DNA of 60,873 bases from Nitrincola sp. (GCA_021208565.1 JAJOJN010000126.1:1-60873); one strand, 5' to 3'; counted from the first letter of the stretch, positions 10,299 through 21,146 are shown. The notes: generated from the letters alone by a model not told the origin. Made by a program: numbers and translations.

Positions 10299-11360
10299 AT
10301 GTCTACTGATTCTGCAAAAACATCACTAAGTTACAAAGATGCGGGTGTCGATATCGACGCTGGAAACGCGCTAGTTGAGCGCATTAAAGGCGTTGCTAAA
10401 CGCACAGCACGCCCTGAAGTCCTCGGAGGTTTGGGAGGTTTTGGAGCACTTTGTGAAATCCCTGAGGGTTATCGCAAGCCTGTTCTGGTTTCAGGAACAG
10501 ATGGTGTCGGCACCAAACTGCGTCTGGCGATGGATCTAAATAAGCATGACACCATTGGTATTGATTTAGTCGCCATGTGCGTCAACGATCTAGTGGTTGC
10601 AGGTGCTGAGCCATTATTATTCCTCGATTACTACGCCACAGGTCACCTTAATGTTGATATGGCTGCCGATGTCGTGACTGGCATAGGAAAAGGATGTGAG
10701 CTTGCAGGCGCAGCCTTAGTCGGTGGTGAAACCGCTGAAATGCCTGGCATGTATGAAGGTGATGACTACGACTTAGCCGGTTTCTGTGTCGGTGTTGTGG
10801 AAAAAGATGAGATCATTGATGGGAGTCACGTCAAAGCTGGCAATAGCTTACTGGCACTTGCCTCTTCTGGCCCACATTCCAACGGCTACTCCCTGATCCG
10901 CAAGATTCTGGAAGTGAGCCAAGCCGATCTACAACAAAAGATCGGCAACACAACACTGGCTAGCGCTTTGTTAGAGCCCACACGCATCTATGTTAAGCAG
11001 TTGCTTAAACTGATCAAAACAGTTCCAGTCCATGCGCTCTCTCACATCACCGGTGGCGGACTTCTGGAAAACATCCCTCGTGTACTACCGACAGATGCTA
11101 AAGCAGTTCTCTATACAGACTCTTGGACTTTACCGCCCGTTTTTCAATGGCTGCAAGAAGCAGGTAATGTTGAAATGAACGAAATGTATCGCACCTTTAA
11201 CTGCGGTGTTGGTATGGTCATTGTCGTTCCCGAAGCTGATAAAGCCACTGCATTGAATTTGCTCACTGAGCTAGGCGAAACAGCCTGGGAAATCGGTTCT
11301 ATAGAACCGCGCCAGGGTGAAGAAGCTCAAGTTGAAATGCGCACTGGAAAGCCTGCATGA
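10299..11360 (+). CDS. purM: Phosphoribosylformylglycinamidine cyclo-ligase
   Basis: AIR synthetase, the fifth step of de novo purine synthesis (FGAM to AIR, ATP-dependent). At 353 residues it has the usual length. Recognised segments: [13 protein letters not shown] at the start, [23 protein letters not shown], and [13 protein letters not shown]. Its stop overlaps the purN start in ATGA, a coupled pair found across gammaproteobacteria. Confidence 0.96.
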   Translation: MSTDSAKTSLSYKDAGVDIDAGNALVERIKGVAKRTARPEVLGGLGGFGALCEIPEGYRKPVLVSGTDGVGTKLRLAMDLNKHDTIGIDLVAMCVNDLVVAGAEPLLFLDYYATGHLNVDMAADVVTGIGKGCELAGAALVGGETAEMPGMYEGDDYDLAGFCVGVVEKDEIIDGSHVKAGNSLLALASSGPHSNGYSLIRKILEVSQADLQQKIGNTTLASALLEPTRIYVKQLLKLIKTVPVHALSHITGGGLLENIPRVLPTDAKAVLYTDSWTLPPVFQWLQEAGNVEMNEMYRTFNCGVGMVIVVPEADKATALNLLTELGETAWEIGSIEPRQGEEAQVEMRTGKPA

Positions 11361-12001
11361 AAAAAAAGATAGTTGTCCTGATCTCGGGTAGTGGTTCTAA
11401 TTTCCAAGCGATTCTAGACCACTGTCAGCAAGGTAGTATCCAGGGTCAAATAGTCTCCGTGATCAGTAATCGCGAGGATGCTTTTGGTCTGACTCGCGCA
11501 GAAATGGCTGGGATACCGGGGCACTATATTGATCACAAGGGTTTTGACACCAGAGTCGAGTTTGATACCGCGTTGATTGAACAAATTGACGCCTATCAAC
11601 CCGACCTTGTTGTGTTAGCTGGTTTTATGCGCATTTTGAGCCCTGAGTTTGTGCGCCATTACTCAGGGCGTCTATTTAATATTCACCCCTCTTTACTGCC
11701 ACGCTATAAAGGACTGAATACTCACGAACGCGTTCTTGAAGCCGGTGATCCTGAACATGGTTGTACAGTTCACTTTGTGAGCGAAGAACTGGATGGTGGG
11801 CCTCTAGTGATTCAAGCTAAAACGCCAGTTAACACCTCAGATACCATGGACTCGTTACAAACACGCGTGCATGCACTTGAACATCAAATCTATCCACTGG
11901 CCGTCAGTTGGTTTTGTGCAGACCGACTCGAACAAACGCAAGAAGGTGTGTTACTGGATGGATCCCTGTTACCTGCTTCTGGCTTCCAGCTAGAGAACTA
12001 A
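11357..12001 (+). CDS. purN: Phosphoribosylglycinamide formyltransferase
   Basis: Transfers a formyl group from 10-formyl-tetrahydrofolate to GAR in purine synthesis. Visible motifs: [13 protein letters not shown] at the N terminus, [13 protein letters not shown], and [14 protein letters not shown] with the catalytic Asn/His; the matching Asp lies in [13 protein letters not shown]. 214 residues. Overlaps purM by four bases. Confidence 0.96.
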   Translation: MKKKIVVLISGSGSNFQAILDHCQQGSIQGQIVSVISNREDAFGLTRAEMAGIPGHYIDHKGFDTRVEFDTALIEQIDAYQPDLVVLAGFMRILSPEFVRHYSGRLFNIHPSLLPRYKGLNTHERVLEAGDPEHGCTVHFVSEELDGGPLVIQAKTPVNTSDTMDSLQTRVHALEHQIYPLAVSWFCADRLEQTQEGVLLDGSLLPASGFQLEN

Positions 12002-12018
12002 CTTTACGAGGTTTAGCC

Positions 12019-12717
12019 ATGTTGCGTTCAATCATCATTGCACTCTCATTTAGTACCTTAAGCGCTCTATCACAAGCAGCAACCCCGCTCGAACTAGAAC
12101 CCTACAGAGCCACTTACACCAATCGCGTTGATGCCGCCGTTTCTTTTAGTGGTGAAGCGATTCGCGAGCTAAAGCAACTGGACCAACAAACATGGGAAGT
12201 CTCTGTCGAAGCTTCTGCAATGATGGCAAACATTCGTGAAGCTAGTCGAATCAAAGTCGTTGATGGTCAGATTTTCCCGTTGCAATACGATTACAAGCGT
12301 CGAATTTTGACACGTAACCGAGAAGCACAGCTAAGATTTGACTGGGAAGCCGGCCAGGTCACTACCGACATTGATGACAAGCCATGGCGCATGTCAATTG
12401 AACCAGGCGTTCACGACAAGCTGAGCTATCAGTTACAGATGCCCCACGATCTTAAAATGGGTTTGACTCGTTTAGAGTACACGGTGGCGGATGGTGGTCA
12501 TTTACAAACCTACATATTTCAAGTGACCGGAAAAGATGAGGTTGAAACACCTGCAGGTACCTTCATCGCTATTCGAGTGGAGCGTGATCGTGGCGAAGAC
12601 TCTGACCGTGAAACACTGATCTGGTTTGCGCCTGAGTTAGACTACCTAGTTGTTCGTCTAGAACAAGTTGAACCCAATGGTAATCGCTTTGCTCTGCTAT
12701 TAAAAAGTGTAGATTAA
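12019..12717 (+). CDS. DUF3108 domain secreted protein
   Basis: Conserved gene that follows purMN in Pseudomonas-like genomes; function unknown. The start at 12019 (MLRSIII) has GAGG eight bases upstream and gives a signal peptide ending near ALSQAA; an upstream start in purN is unlikely. The mature part, about 210 residues, is a predicted beta-rich domain with KVVDGQIFPLQYDYKRR and ETPAGTFIAIRVERDR, typical of DUF3108. Periplasmic location is inferred. Confidence 0.8.
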   Translation: MLRSIIIALSFSTLSALSQAATPLELEPYRATYTNRVDAAVSFSGEAIRELKQLDQQTWEVSVEASAMMANIREASRIKVVDGQIFPLQYDYKRRILTRNREAQLRFDWEAGQVTTDIDDKPWRMSIEPGVHDKLSYQLQMPHDLKMGLTRLEYTVADGGHLQTYIFQVTGKDEVETPAGTFIAIRVERDRGEDSDRETLIWFAPELDYLVVRLEQVEPNGNRFALLLKSVD

Positions 12718-12822
12718 TAGTAACTAACAAGAATACAGCAAGGAAAGATATTAAACCTAGGTCGACCTTTCAACTTCCTGCAATCCGCACTAGACTGAAA
12801 ATAAAAACAATAAGGAGCTGTT

Positions 12823-13194
12823 ATGACCAAAGTGCTGGTTGTAGATGATGAACCCAACATTTTGCTATCCCTTGAGTTCCTGATGCAGCAAGCGGGATTT
12901 GATGTCACCACAGCGGAAGATGGTGAAACAGCCCTGATCCGCTTAAATGATACCGAACCCAATCTGGTGCTTCTAGATATCAGCCTACCCGGGATCAGCG
13001 GTTTCGATGTATTAGAGCAGATTCGTAAGGATGAGCGTTTTACCCGTCTACCCGTGATTATGCTAACCGCCCATGGCCGAGAGGTTGAACGGGAAAAAGG
13101 CATGGCATTAGGGGCCGATGATTACATCACCAAACCCTTTTCAACCCAAGCCCTAGTGCAAAAAGTAAGGAATTTGTTGCAGGAAGTAGGATAA
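12823..13194 (+). CDS. Receiver-only response regulator
   Basis: A 123-residue CheY-like protein with no output domain. The acidic pocket is D8/D9, the phosphoacceptor D52 (LVLLDISLPG), T82 (MLTAHG) and K104 (ITKPF); all key residues are present. AAGGAG lies six bases before the start. It opens a run of same-strand genes whose last full member is an SSS-type sensor kinase at 15427, which is a plausible phosphodonor. The target is unknown; it may be an intermediate in a phosphorelay or act by protein contact. Confidence 0.88.
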   Translation: MTKVLVVDDEPNILLSLEFLMQQAGFDVTTAEDGETALIRLNDTEPNLVLLDISLPGISGFDVLEQIRKDERFTRLPVIMLTAHGREVEREKGMALGADDYITKPFSTQALVQKVRNLLQEVG

Positions 13195-13198
13195 AGCC

Positions 13199-15236
13199 AT
13201 GCCTAAACGTCAGTTTCTACTTGGAATCTGGATGTTGGCAACAGGTTTTGTTACCTTTGCTGCACTGATACTGGGTGCCCTTCTAGATCCACACTTAGCG
13301 GAAAATACCGACTCTCGCATTCTACTCTGGTCTTTAGTGGCATTACTGCCGATTTTATTATTACTAGCTGGGGTGCTTCTTGAGCGCCAGCTGTTCGCGC
13401 CGCTCAGACATCTTCAAATTCAATTCGCGCGCTTGGCGGCAAATCCAGATGCGAAAGATGACTTTATGCCAGAAGGCTGGTTAAGTCATTTAGGGCAGGA
13501 TTTTTCGAGGCTCAGAGATGGCTGGCGACAAGACAGAGAAAAGCTAACCTCTGCTCGAGAAGAGGGTGCTCAGGATGCTGCCCGTATTCGTCACGAACTC
13601 GAGGCCGTTCTAGAGGTGTTAGAGGTGCCATTATTGTTGTGTGATAAGCATCAGCGTGTTTTGATGCTTAATCCAGCGGCAAAAACTTTTTTTTAGCGAT
13701 CACCCTGCTCTGGGATTAGGTCGTCATCTTGGTCAACTTCTTCCTTTACCCAACCTCACTGAAACACTAAAGAAATTGCCCACAGATGGCAGTCCAAGAC
13801 AACTCCTCTTACACCACGATGACCGCTGGTTACGTTGCGACTTACGCCGAGTCAGAGCCAACCAAGGGGAAGCCTTAATCACGCTCAGCGACACCACAGA
13901 TGCCCATGCCAGTCATCAGCGTTGGCGACAGCCTTTGGCGAAGCTCTTGCCGAAACTTCGTGGCCACACCGCCAGTCTTACCACAACGGCTGAGGCCTTA
14001 GGAGAGCACCCGCCGATAGCCCTATTCATGATCGTTTAGAAAAAGGCGATGCATGAAGAAAGCCAAGTGATGGCAGACCTAATTGAACAACTCTCACGTG
14101 TACTGGAATCCATTCAGTTAGATCAAACTTATTTATCGGACACCTGGTCTGGGGATTTAACGGCTGCTCTGGTAGACCTTTTAGATGAACGACTAATCAA
14201 CATTACCCCAATTGGTATCCCCGCTTGGTTTAAGGCCGATAGCCCAACGCTTCTGGTGATGCTGGAAGTTTTACTACCAGCCCTAAAAGGTCAATGCCAA
14301 CAGGATCATTTTGAAATAGAGTTTTGCTTAGGCAATAAGCGAGTTTACTTAGATATTGTCTGGCTGGGTTCACCTATTACTCAACAACAGTTAGATCAAT
14401 GGCGCACACTGCCATTGAATGAGCAACCCCTTGCGCCCAGAATAAGTGATGTACTCAGCCAGCATAACTCTGACTGGTGGTGCTTACCCGATCATGATCG
14501 CGAGCATTCACGCTTGCGAATCCCACTCCCATCAACCGACCGATATGCAGAACCTGAACGCCAGTACACGACTCGCCCTGAATTTCATGATTTCAGCATA
14601 GCGGAGCTGCCACCACCGGATAAAACGCTCGGTAACGTTCTACTGAGCCAATTAGAAATGGTGGTGTTTGACACCGAAACCACCGGACTAAAGCTGCGTG
14701 AAGGTGATCGCGTCATCAGCATTGGGGCTTGTCGTATTTTGAATGCGCGCTTGCTAGCAAATGAGCAGTTTGATCAATTGATCAATCCCGAACGAGACAT
14801 CCCCGCCGAGAGCACAGCTATTCATGGCATTCATGAGCAGGATGTTAAGAACTCCCCTCCCATTCGGGTCATACTGCCCCGCTTTAGGCATTATGTTGGC
14901 CAAGCCGTTCTCGTCGCGCACAACGCCGCGTTCGACTTACTGGCGATTGATCAGCCCGCCAAAGATGCTGGATTGGAATTCAATATGCCTGTGTTAGATA
15001 CCCTGCTGCTCTCTAGAGCCATAGACCCTAACCTTGAAACACATGGCCTAGATGCTTTAGCGGAGCGCTTTCAGATTAGTTTTCCAACTGGAGCACGGCA
15101 TACCGCACTTGGGGATGCGCGAGTAACGGCTGAACTGTTACTCAATCTAATACCTCGCCTAGAAGCCAGAGGTATTACAACACTGCAGCAAGCACTCGAT
15201 TTTCAAGCGACAGCTGAAACAGTCAGGGTGGGATGA
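13199..15236 (+). CDS. Membrane sensor-like protein fused to DEDDh exonuclease, frameshifted
   Basis: Reassembled protein of about 680 residues. Two N-terminal membrane segments are followed by a HAMP-like linker, a PAS-like stretch (VLEVPLLLCDKHQRVLMLNPAA) and a region resembling a degenerate kinase dimerisation and ATPase module. The C-terminal DnaQ-like exonuclease has ExoI FDTETTG, ExoII VAHNAAFD and ExoIII RHTALGDARVT, so all DEDDh residues are there. Breaks: the T8 run 13687-13694 (should be T7), one near 14011-14020 and one near 14041-14046. Pseudomonas has a similar gene beside a DUF294 gene. It likely belongs with the neighbouring signalling genes; its substrate (DNA, RNA or nucleotide) is unknown. 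Confidence 0.75.
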
Positions 15237-15437
15237 GCATGAACGGTCCTTCATTGGTGAGTCGATTAGTGTCTTTAACACTACTGGGGGTGCTTTTTTT
15301 TTATACCCCCGTTGGTTTTGCTCTTTGACACACCCTTTGAAAATGGCTTTTCAATGTTACCCGTGTGGCTTTTTATTAGCTGGTTAGGTCTGATTCTTCT
15401 CACCGCTTGGGTCATGGAGCGCAGCGATGAAGAATGA
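15233..15437 (+). CDS. Small membrane protein preceding the SSS kinase, frameshifted
   Basis: A short gene of about 67 residues. It starts in ATGA overlap with the exonuclease gene and ends inside the kinase gene (11-base overlap). The frame breaks in the T9 run 15294-15302; with T8 it reads through to MERSDEE. It has two hydrophobic segments, one before and one after FDTPFENGFSM. A comparable small gene sits before CrbS-type kinases in Pseudomonas-like genomes. Function unknown; the tight overlaps suggest co-translation with the kinase. Confidence 0.55.
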
Positions 15438-18168
15438 ATTGCTGGTTCTCTTTGTTGCTTTTAGCTATTTAGCACTACTCTTCTTGATCGCTGCTTGGGG
15501 TGATAAACGCGCCGAACAGGGTCGTTCTCTCATTAACTCTTCTACCGTGTATGCCCTATCCATCGCTGTTTACTGTACAGCTTGGACATTTTACGGCAGC
15601 GTCGGCCGCGCTGCTGCAGCAGAGCCTAGCTTTTTACTTATCTATCTTGGACCCACCCTTGCGATGCTAACAGGCTGGGTTTTGATCCGAAAAATGGTCA
15701 GAATTGCACGTGCTCAGCGCCTAACCTCAATTGCCGACTTTATCAGTGCCCGTTATGGCAAAAGCGAAGCCATAGGTTCCCTCGTCGCGGCGATTGCCGT
15801 CATCGGCATCATTCCCTACATCGCCCTTCAACTGAAAGCTATCACCGTGAGTTTTGATGTTCTAACCGGTTATCAGCTGTCGGATCGCCAAAGCGGTGCT
15901 GAAATTTCTTTCTTGCTCGACCAATCCTTCTGGATATCAATCGTACTCGCTGTATTTATTATTTTGTTTGGTACTCGACAACTGGATGCAAGTGAGCGCC
16001 ATGAAGGGATGGTCACCGCCATCGCCTTTGAATCCATTATCAAATTACTCGCTTTTATGGCTGTGGGCATCTTCGTCGTCTTCATTATGTATGGAGGTCC
16101 CAGAGACCTGTTTTCTCAAGCGGCAGAACACCCAGCCATAGCCGGGAGTTTTGGCATGGCAAACGTCCCTGGTGGTGCCGCTGGCTGGGTAGGATTACTG
16201 CTATTAGCCACGCTGGCCTTTATTACTTTGCCGAGGCAGTTCCAGGTATTGGTCGTTGAAAATGTCGATGAGCGCCACATTAAACGAGCCACTTGGTTGT
16301 TTCCGCTCTATCTTTTGGCGATTAACATTTTCGTTATTCCTGTTGCCTTAGCAGGTTTGATGCTCGGTGAAGCGGCTGGCGCACCGGACAGCTATGTGCT
16401 CACACTCCCGCTTTCAGCAGGATTAGAATACTTACCCTTACTCGTCTTTATTGGTGGTCTTTCTGCGGCAACCAGTATGGTGATTGTGGAAACCATTGCA
16501 TTATCCACCATGATCAGTAACCAGCTCGTCATGCCCCTGCTATTGCGCTGGCCACGACTCCACTTGGATCAAAGCAGTGATCTAAGTGGTTGGTTGCTCA
16601 GTATTCGCCGTATTGCCATCGTGTTAATTTTGCTGCTGGGCTACCTGTATGTTGCATTAATTGGCGATTCTTACTCTCTGGTCACCATAGGTTTAGTTTC
16701 ATTTGCCGCTGCCGCCCAGTTTGCTCCAGCCTTGCTGTTAGGTATGTTTTGGCGCGGTGCCACACGAACAGCGGCGGCAGCTGGTTTAGTAGGTGGCTTT
16801 GTGGTCTGGTGCCATACCCTACTTATTCCAGGTTTTGCTCAATCAGGCTGGTTATCAATGGATCTTATCAATCATGGTCCTTGGGGCATTGAATGGCTTC
16901 GACCCTACCAACTCTTTGGTCTCACCGGATTAGATATCCATACGCACGCGCTTTTCTGGAGCATGCTGGTGAATGTCGGATTGATTCTGTTGATCTCTCA
17001 GTTCACTCGTCAAACCAGTCTGGAACAAACCCAAGCGGCTCTCTTTACTCAAGCATTCAATCAGGATCGCTTACAAACTCATTTATGGCAGGGGCATACC
17101 AGTCAAGGCGAACTCAGACAATTGCTTTATAGGTATCTCGGACCCACCGCAACAGAACGCTTCTTTGCTGGCTTTGCCGAAACCAACAAAAACAACCAAG
17201 ATGATAGCCCTGCTCCAGCCAAGATGGTCAGCTTGGCGGAAAAACAACTGGCGGGTGCTCTAGGGAGCTCTTCAGCAAGAGTACTGATCAACTCCGTGGT
17301 TAGAGGAGAGGCACTTGATCTTCAAGCCGTCCTCAGCATTTTGGACACAACATCACAAACTCTGGAGTACAACCGACGACTCGAGCAAAAATCTAATGAA
17401 CTGACTCGCATAGGAAATGAGCTTCGTGCTGCGAATGATCGATTAAGAGAGTTGGATAAACTCAAAGATGAATTTGTTGCAATGGTAAGTCATGAATTAA
17501 GAACGCCTTTGACCTCAATTCGCGCTTTTGCTGAGATTTTAAAAGATACACCCAACTTGCCCTTAGAAAAACAACAACACTTTTTAGATGTTATCGTGAG
17601 AGAAAGTGAACGCTTGTCTCGATTAATTGAAGAGATTCTCGATCTGGCTAGGCTTGAGTCGGGTCGCATGACACTTAAACCCAAAACGCTTGACCTCATT
17701 CAAGCCGTGAAACAGTCGATTGATGCGGTCACGCGCTTATATGAAGAGAGAAACGTTACTCTTACCTTAACCATAGAACCTGATGTGGCTTGGGTGGTAG
17801 CTGATGTGGATCGACTACAACAAGTGCTAATTAACCTGCTTGAAAATGCTCGAAAATTTGCTGCTGATGAACACCCCAAGGTCTCTGTTTCCGTGACCTC
17901 TGCAGGAGAGCATTACCGTGTCCGAGTTGAGGACAACGGTATTGGCATTCCAAAGGACCACCGTGACAGGGTGTTCGAGAAGTTTCATCAAGTCGAACAA
18001 GGCAGCAAAGATCACCCTAGAGGACGTCCAAAAGGGACTGGACTGGGACTTCCCATTTGTCGAGGCATTTTAACGCATCTTGGTGGCAAACTCTGGGTTG
18101 ATGACCCAGAAACCTTAGGAGGAGCCAGTTTAGTGATGGAGCTATCTAAATCAAATGCGCCTGACTAA
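15427..18168 (+). CDS. SSS-STAC sensor histidine kinase, CbrA/CrbS type
   Basis: A 913-residue sensor. Residues 1 to about 540 are a sodium/solute symporter (SLC5) domain of about 13 membrane helices, related to acetate and proline carriers. About 560-650 resemble a STAC domain (AEKQLAGALGSSSARVLINS). A coiled coil leads into HisKA with the phosphoacceptor H689 in SHELRTPLT. The ATPase domain is intact: NLLENARKFA, VEDNGIGIP, KGTGLGLPICRG. There is no C-terminal receiver. In Vibrio and Pseudomonas, CrbS/MxtR kinases of this kind control acetyl-CoA synthetase and acetate use, and CbrA controls carbon/nitrogen use. I favour the CrbS type from the neighbours, but the ligand is unproven. Confidence 0.87.
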   Translation: MKNELLVLFVAFSYLALLFLIAAWGDKRAEQGRSLINSSTVYALSIAVYCTAWTFYGSVGRAAAAEPSFLLIYLGPTLAMLTGWVLIRKMVRIARAQRLTSIADFISARYGKSEAIGSLVAAIAVIGIIPYIALQLKAITVSFDVLTGYQLSDRQSGAEISFLLDQSFWISIVLAVFIILFGTRQLDASERHEGMVTAIAFESIIKLLAFMAVGIFVVFIMYGGPRDLFSQAAEHPAIAGSFGMANVPGGAAGWVGLLLLATLAFITLPRQFQVLVVENVDERHIKRATWLFPLYLLAINIFVIPVALAGLMLGEAAGAPDSYVLTLPLSAGLEYLPLLVFIGGLSAATSMVIVETIALSTMISNQLVMPLLLRWPRLHLDQSSDLSGWLLSIRRIAIVLILLLGYLYVALIGDSYSLVTIGLVSFAAAAQFAPALLLGMFWRGATRTAAAAGLVGGFVVWCHTLLIPGFAQSGWLSMDLINHGPWGIEWLRPYQLFGLTGLDIHTHALFWSMLVNVGLILLISQFTRQTSLEQTQAALFTQAFNQDRLQTHLWQGHTSQGELRQLLYRYLGPTATERFFAGFAETNKNNQDDSPAPAKMVSLAEKQLAGALGSSSARVLINSVVRGEALDLQAVLSILDTTSQTLEYNRRLEQKSNELTRIGNELRAANDRLRELDKLKDEFVAMVSHELRTPLTSIRAFAEILKDTPNLPLEKQQHFLDVIVRESERLSRLIEEILDLARLESGRMTLKPKTLDLIQAVKQSIDAVTRLYEERNVTLTLTIEPDVAWVVADVDRLQQVLINLLENARKFAADEHPKVSVSVTSAGEHYRVRVEDNGIGIPKDHRDRVFEKFHQVEQGSKDHPRGRPKGTGLGLPICRGILTHLGGKLWVDDPETLGGASLVMELSKSNAPD

Positions 18169-18183
18169 ATCGAATGCGCCTGA
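18147..18183. repeat. Two-copy 18-bp tandem repeat at the kinase stop codon
   Basis: TAAATCAAATGCGCCTGA (18147-18164) and TAAATCGAATGCGCCTGA (18166-18183) differ at one base. The first copy ends the kinase reading frame and the second follows the stop. It looks like a small slippage duplication. Confidence 0.7.
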
Positions 18184-18242
18184 GCTAGACCCCTTAATTT
18201 CGAAACCCAGTTAACGCCTAAGCAAAGACACGCTGGTGCAAG

Positions 18243-19357
18243 TTAGTGGGTAGCGGACATTTTTTGTAGGCTACGAATTTCAATCAGTGACTGTTTCAGT
18301 AAAGTGAGTTGCATTTCTGATAACTGACGTCGATCAACCCAACCATCAGGCGACCGCCCTAACTTAACTGCCTCCATCTGCGAGCTCAGTAGCAACGAAA
18401 GCAATAGGGAAAGCGCCTCTTCCAAGGCTTGCGCTTTTTCAGCCGGGATAAAACCCGCTTTCTGCAACGCACTCAGTCGACCACGACAGTCGTTCGCGGC
18501 GATACCTTTTCTTAGGCAAAAAAGGCGCAATGCCGCTTGCATTGGCAAAAGACCTTGCCGTTTCAGATTAAGTGCAAACTGATGGGCGCATCCTGACCAT
18601 CACTGGCTAAGCGATCAAATCTGTCTAAGGCCACACGCGTTTCATCCTGCAGCGCGTTCATTTCATCCAAGAAAAGGCCCGCATTTGGCATTAATGTCAG
18701 CAGATACTGTCTAAACTCCTCAGCCAATTGGGACTCCCCATAGACTGGATAAAAGTCGAGCAGGATATTAGAAAGCTGCACAAGTTTTACGGTACGACGC
18801 TGGCTCCATAAACGCATCTGCTCATTCCACTCACGAAGTGGCTTTCGCCACAGCGGCCATCTTGCCATAACATGGCCTTTACACAGAGGTATGCCCGCAT
18901 AATCCAGCTTTTCGGTGAAACGCTCGGCCAAGGATTGAAACCAAGTATCGATCTCCAAATGCCTTTCAGGCGGATAATCTTCCAGAATCATCGCATTGTC
19001 TTGATCAGGGCCCAGCAAGCTTTCATGACGAGCACCGGATCCCAGTGTTAAAACACAAAATCCGCAAGGTGGTAACCCCCAACCCTGTTGTTGCATTTCT
19101 GCCAAAGCTTCCCTAATCACATAGCGATAGAGCCAATCATTATGATCGCTAATGAGCTGACTCACTCGCCAGGCTGGAAGATCTAGGGCCTTTAAGGCTT
19201 CCACGAGTTGTGGTTGCCACTGTTTCATCACTCGAACATCATGCTCTTCCGAAATGAGGTCTATGGCCGATTTAAGGGGATCTAAATAGTGGGGCCAGTT
19301 TTCGGTTGAGGGGAGTTTGTCTTCAGCAAATAGCAATCGCCAGCCTGTTCGCGCCAT
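18243..19357 (-). CDS. DUF294-type putative nucleotidyltransferase, frameshifted
   Basis: The protein has a nucleotidyltransferase-like domain with GSGARHESLLGPDQDNAMI (the G-S and D-x-D pattern of the fold) and a C-terminal helical DUF294_C domain. The frame breaks near 18550-18565; adding one A restores SLHLNLKRQGLLPMQAA. Start at 19357 (MARTGWRLL), with AAGGA eight bases upstream. At about 370 residues it lacks the N-terminal cyclic-nucleotide-binding and CBS domains often found in relatives such as the one next to actP in Pseudomonas. It converges with the sensor kinase gene, which ends 74 bases away. Role unknown, probably in the same signalling set. Confidence 0.75.
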
Positions 19358-19595
19358 GAGAGAAATCCTTTTTTTATTATAGTTTCTCAAAGCTTAGACC
19401 TTATCAAGGTGAGTGTCTTTAACACTAAAGGCGAGTAAAAACTGATCTAGCTCAAAAACACCAAACAAAAAAGCAAAAAAAAACGACCCTAAGCAACGGT
19501 TCGAGTTGCATTTAAAGGCTAAATCGCGTGATAATCACTCACAATTATACTCTTCCAATGCAAATAACGATGAACAAGGTATAGCAGGGTACAGG

Positions 19596-21146
19596 ATGCA
19601 ACTGAGGAAAAAGCAACTGGGTAACACAGACTCGTCGGCTCTTAACTCAAAGGGTATCCCAACTAAACACCTCATTGCATTGGCGGTTGCTGTGACTGTC
19701 ACACTTTCAGCAGCTTTATGGCCCGAGAGTGATTCAGACGGTAACACTGCTAAGACTCAAAATAACCTAGCAAGTTCATCAAATGCTTCTGCCGTTCCAC
19801 TGGCCGACAATCTCATCCCACTTCCACACACCCCTAGAATTCAGTATCGTTCTGATGGGCAAACCGATTCTAATGGTGATCCATCGATTATCGAATTCAC
19901 TCAATCGATGCCTGAAAATGATCCAGACGCGCTAACAACTGATTATGCCGACTATCACTATCACTTAGATAATGAAGGATCTGAGTTAGCCAGCATTGAT
20001 GAAATGGATCAGACGCCTGAGATTGAGCTTGAGTTACGCCTGACTATTGATGAGGGCGACACATTGAGCACCCTATTCGATCAAGCGAATGTGGGTCAAA
20101 CGATTATGTACCAGATCCTATCGGCGGACGAACAGCTGTTGGCGCTTGATATCTTACGTCCTGGCAACCTGCTTACTTTCCGAAAAAATCCAGAAACCTT
20201 TGATCTTGAAGAGATGGAGTTGTACATACACGCGGGCAAGCAAGTTATTTATCGCCGTGTTGACAATGAAAACTTCGAATTCGAAGAAGTGATTCATGAA
20301 GGAAGTTGGGAGCAGGAAATTATTGCGGGTGAAATTTACGGCAGCTTTTATGTTTCCGCCATTCGAGCCGGTTTGAGCAAGTCAGAAATTATTGAAATAA
20401 ATAAACTCTTGGGCGAACAGATCGATTTTAACCGCCAAATTCAAGCTGGAGACCGTTTTCAGGTTGTTCGTAATGCACAGTATGTGGATGAGGAGTTTAC
20501 CGGCCAAACGTCCATTGAAGCTATCCGTATCCAACAGCGTCGTAACTCTTACACCGCCTTTTTGTTTGAAGATGGCAATTACTATGACAGCAACGGAGAC
20601 AGCCTAACCCGAGCTTTCCGCCGCTTGCCACACAATCAAAACTTTCGTATCAGCTCTCAATTCAACCCGCGAAGACTTCATCCTGTGACGGGTCGTGTCT
20701 CTCCGCACAACGGTACAGATTTTGCGATGCCAACAGGGACACCCATAGTTACTATTGGTGATGGTGTGGTGACTCGAGTAGAAAACCACCCCTTCGCAGG
20801 TAAGTATATTGAAATACGTCACAACAGTACCTACACCACCCGCTACTTACACATGCATAGAATTGATGTTCGTCGAGGTGAAACCGTTAAGCGTGGACAG
20901 CGTATAGGCTTATCCGGCGCAACAGGTCGTGTGACCGGCCCTCATCTTCACTTTGAATTACATGTCAATGGAAGACCTGTAAACCCCATGACAGCGGATC
21001 TACCTTTATCAACTTCAGTGCCTAAAGAACAACTGGCTCAATTCAACCGTCGAGTTAACGAGCTAGTATCGGTGATGGAAGTGGCACGTGAAGAGCAATT
21101 TGCGATGCGCAGAAACGAGTCGCCTTCTCAACAGCCTGGCACCTAA
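19596..21146 (+). CDS. M23 murein endopeptidase, MepM-like
   Basis: Predicted cell-wall hydrolase cutting peptidoglycan cross-links in the periplasm. Start at 19596 (MQLRKKQLG) behind an AGG-containing leader; a TTG start 90 bases upstream is possible. One membrane anchor (HLIALAVAVTVTLSAALW) is followed by an acidic linker, an OapA/LysM-like domain (IDEGDTLSTLFDQ), and a C-terminal LytM domain. The zinc motifs HNGTDF and HLHFELH, plus GLSGATGRVTGPH, are intact, so it should be catalytically active. About 516 residues. Confidence 0.87.
   Translation: MQLRKKQLGNTDSSALNSKGIPTKHLIALAVAVTVTLSAALWPESDSDGNTAKTQNNLASSSNASAVPLADNLIPLPHTPRIQYRSDGQTDSNGDPSIIEFTQSMPENDPDALTTDYADYHYHLDNEGSELASIDEMDQTPEIELELRLTIDEGDTLSTLFDQANVGQTIMYQILSADEQLLALDILRPGNLLTFRKNPETFDLEEMELYIHAGKQVIYRRVDNENFEFEEVIHEGSWEQEIIAGEIYGSFYVSAIRAGLSKSEIIEINKLLGEQIDFNRQIQAGDRFQVVRNAQYVDEEFTGQTSIEAIRIQQRRNSYTAFLFEDGNYYDSNGDSLTRAFRRLPHNQNFRISSQFNPRRLHPVTGRVSPHNGTDFAMPTGTPIVTIGDGVVTRVENHPFAGKYIEIRHNSTYTTRYLHMHRIDVRRGETVKRGQRIGLSGATGRVTGPHLHFELHVNGRPVNPMTADLPLSTSVPKEQLAQFNRRVNELVSVMEVAREEQFAMRRNESPSQQPGT

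Noticed and set aside
11908-12018. Upstream extension of the DUF3108 gene into purN
   Set aside because: The added residues lack similarity to a signal peptide, while the start at 12019 has a good ribosome site and signal sequence.
12714-13103. Minus-strand reading frame of 129 codons
   Set aside because: It lies opposite the receiver gene, has no family features and ends in a low-quality Ser/Arg-rich sequence; it is a shadow of the receiver gene.
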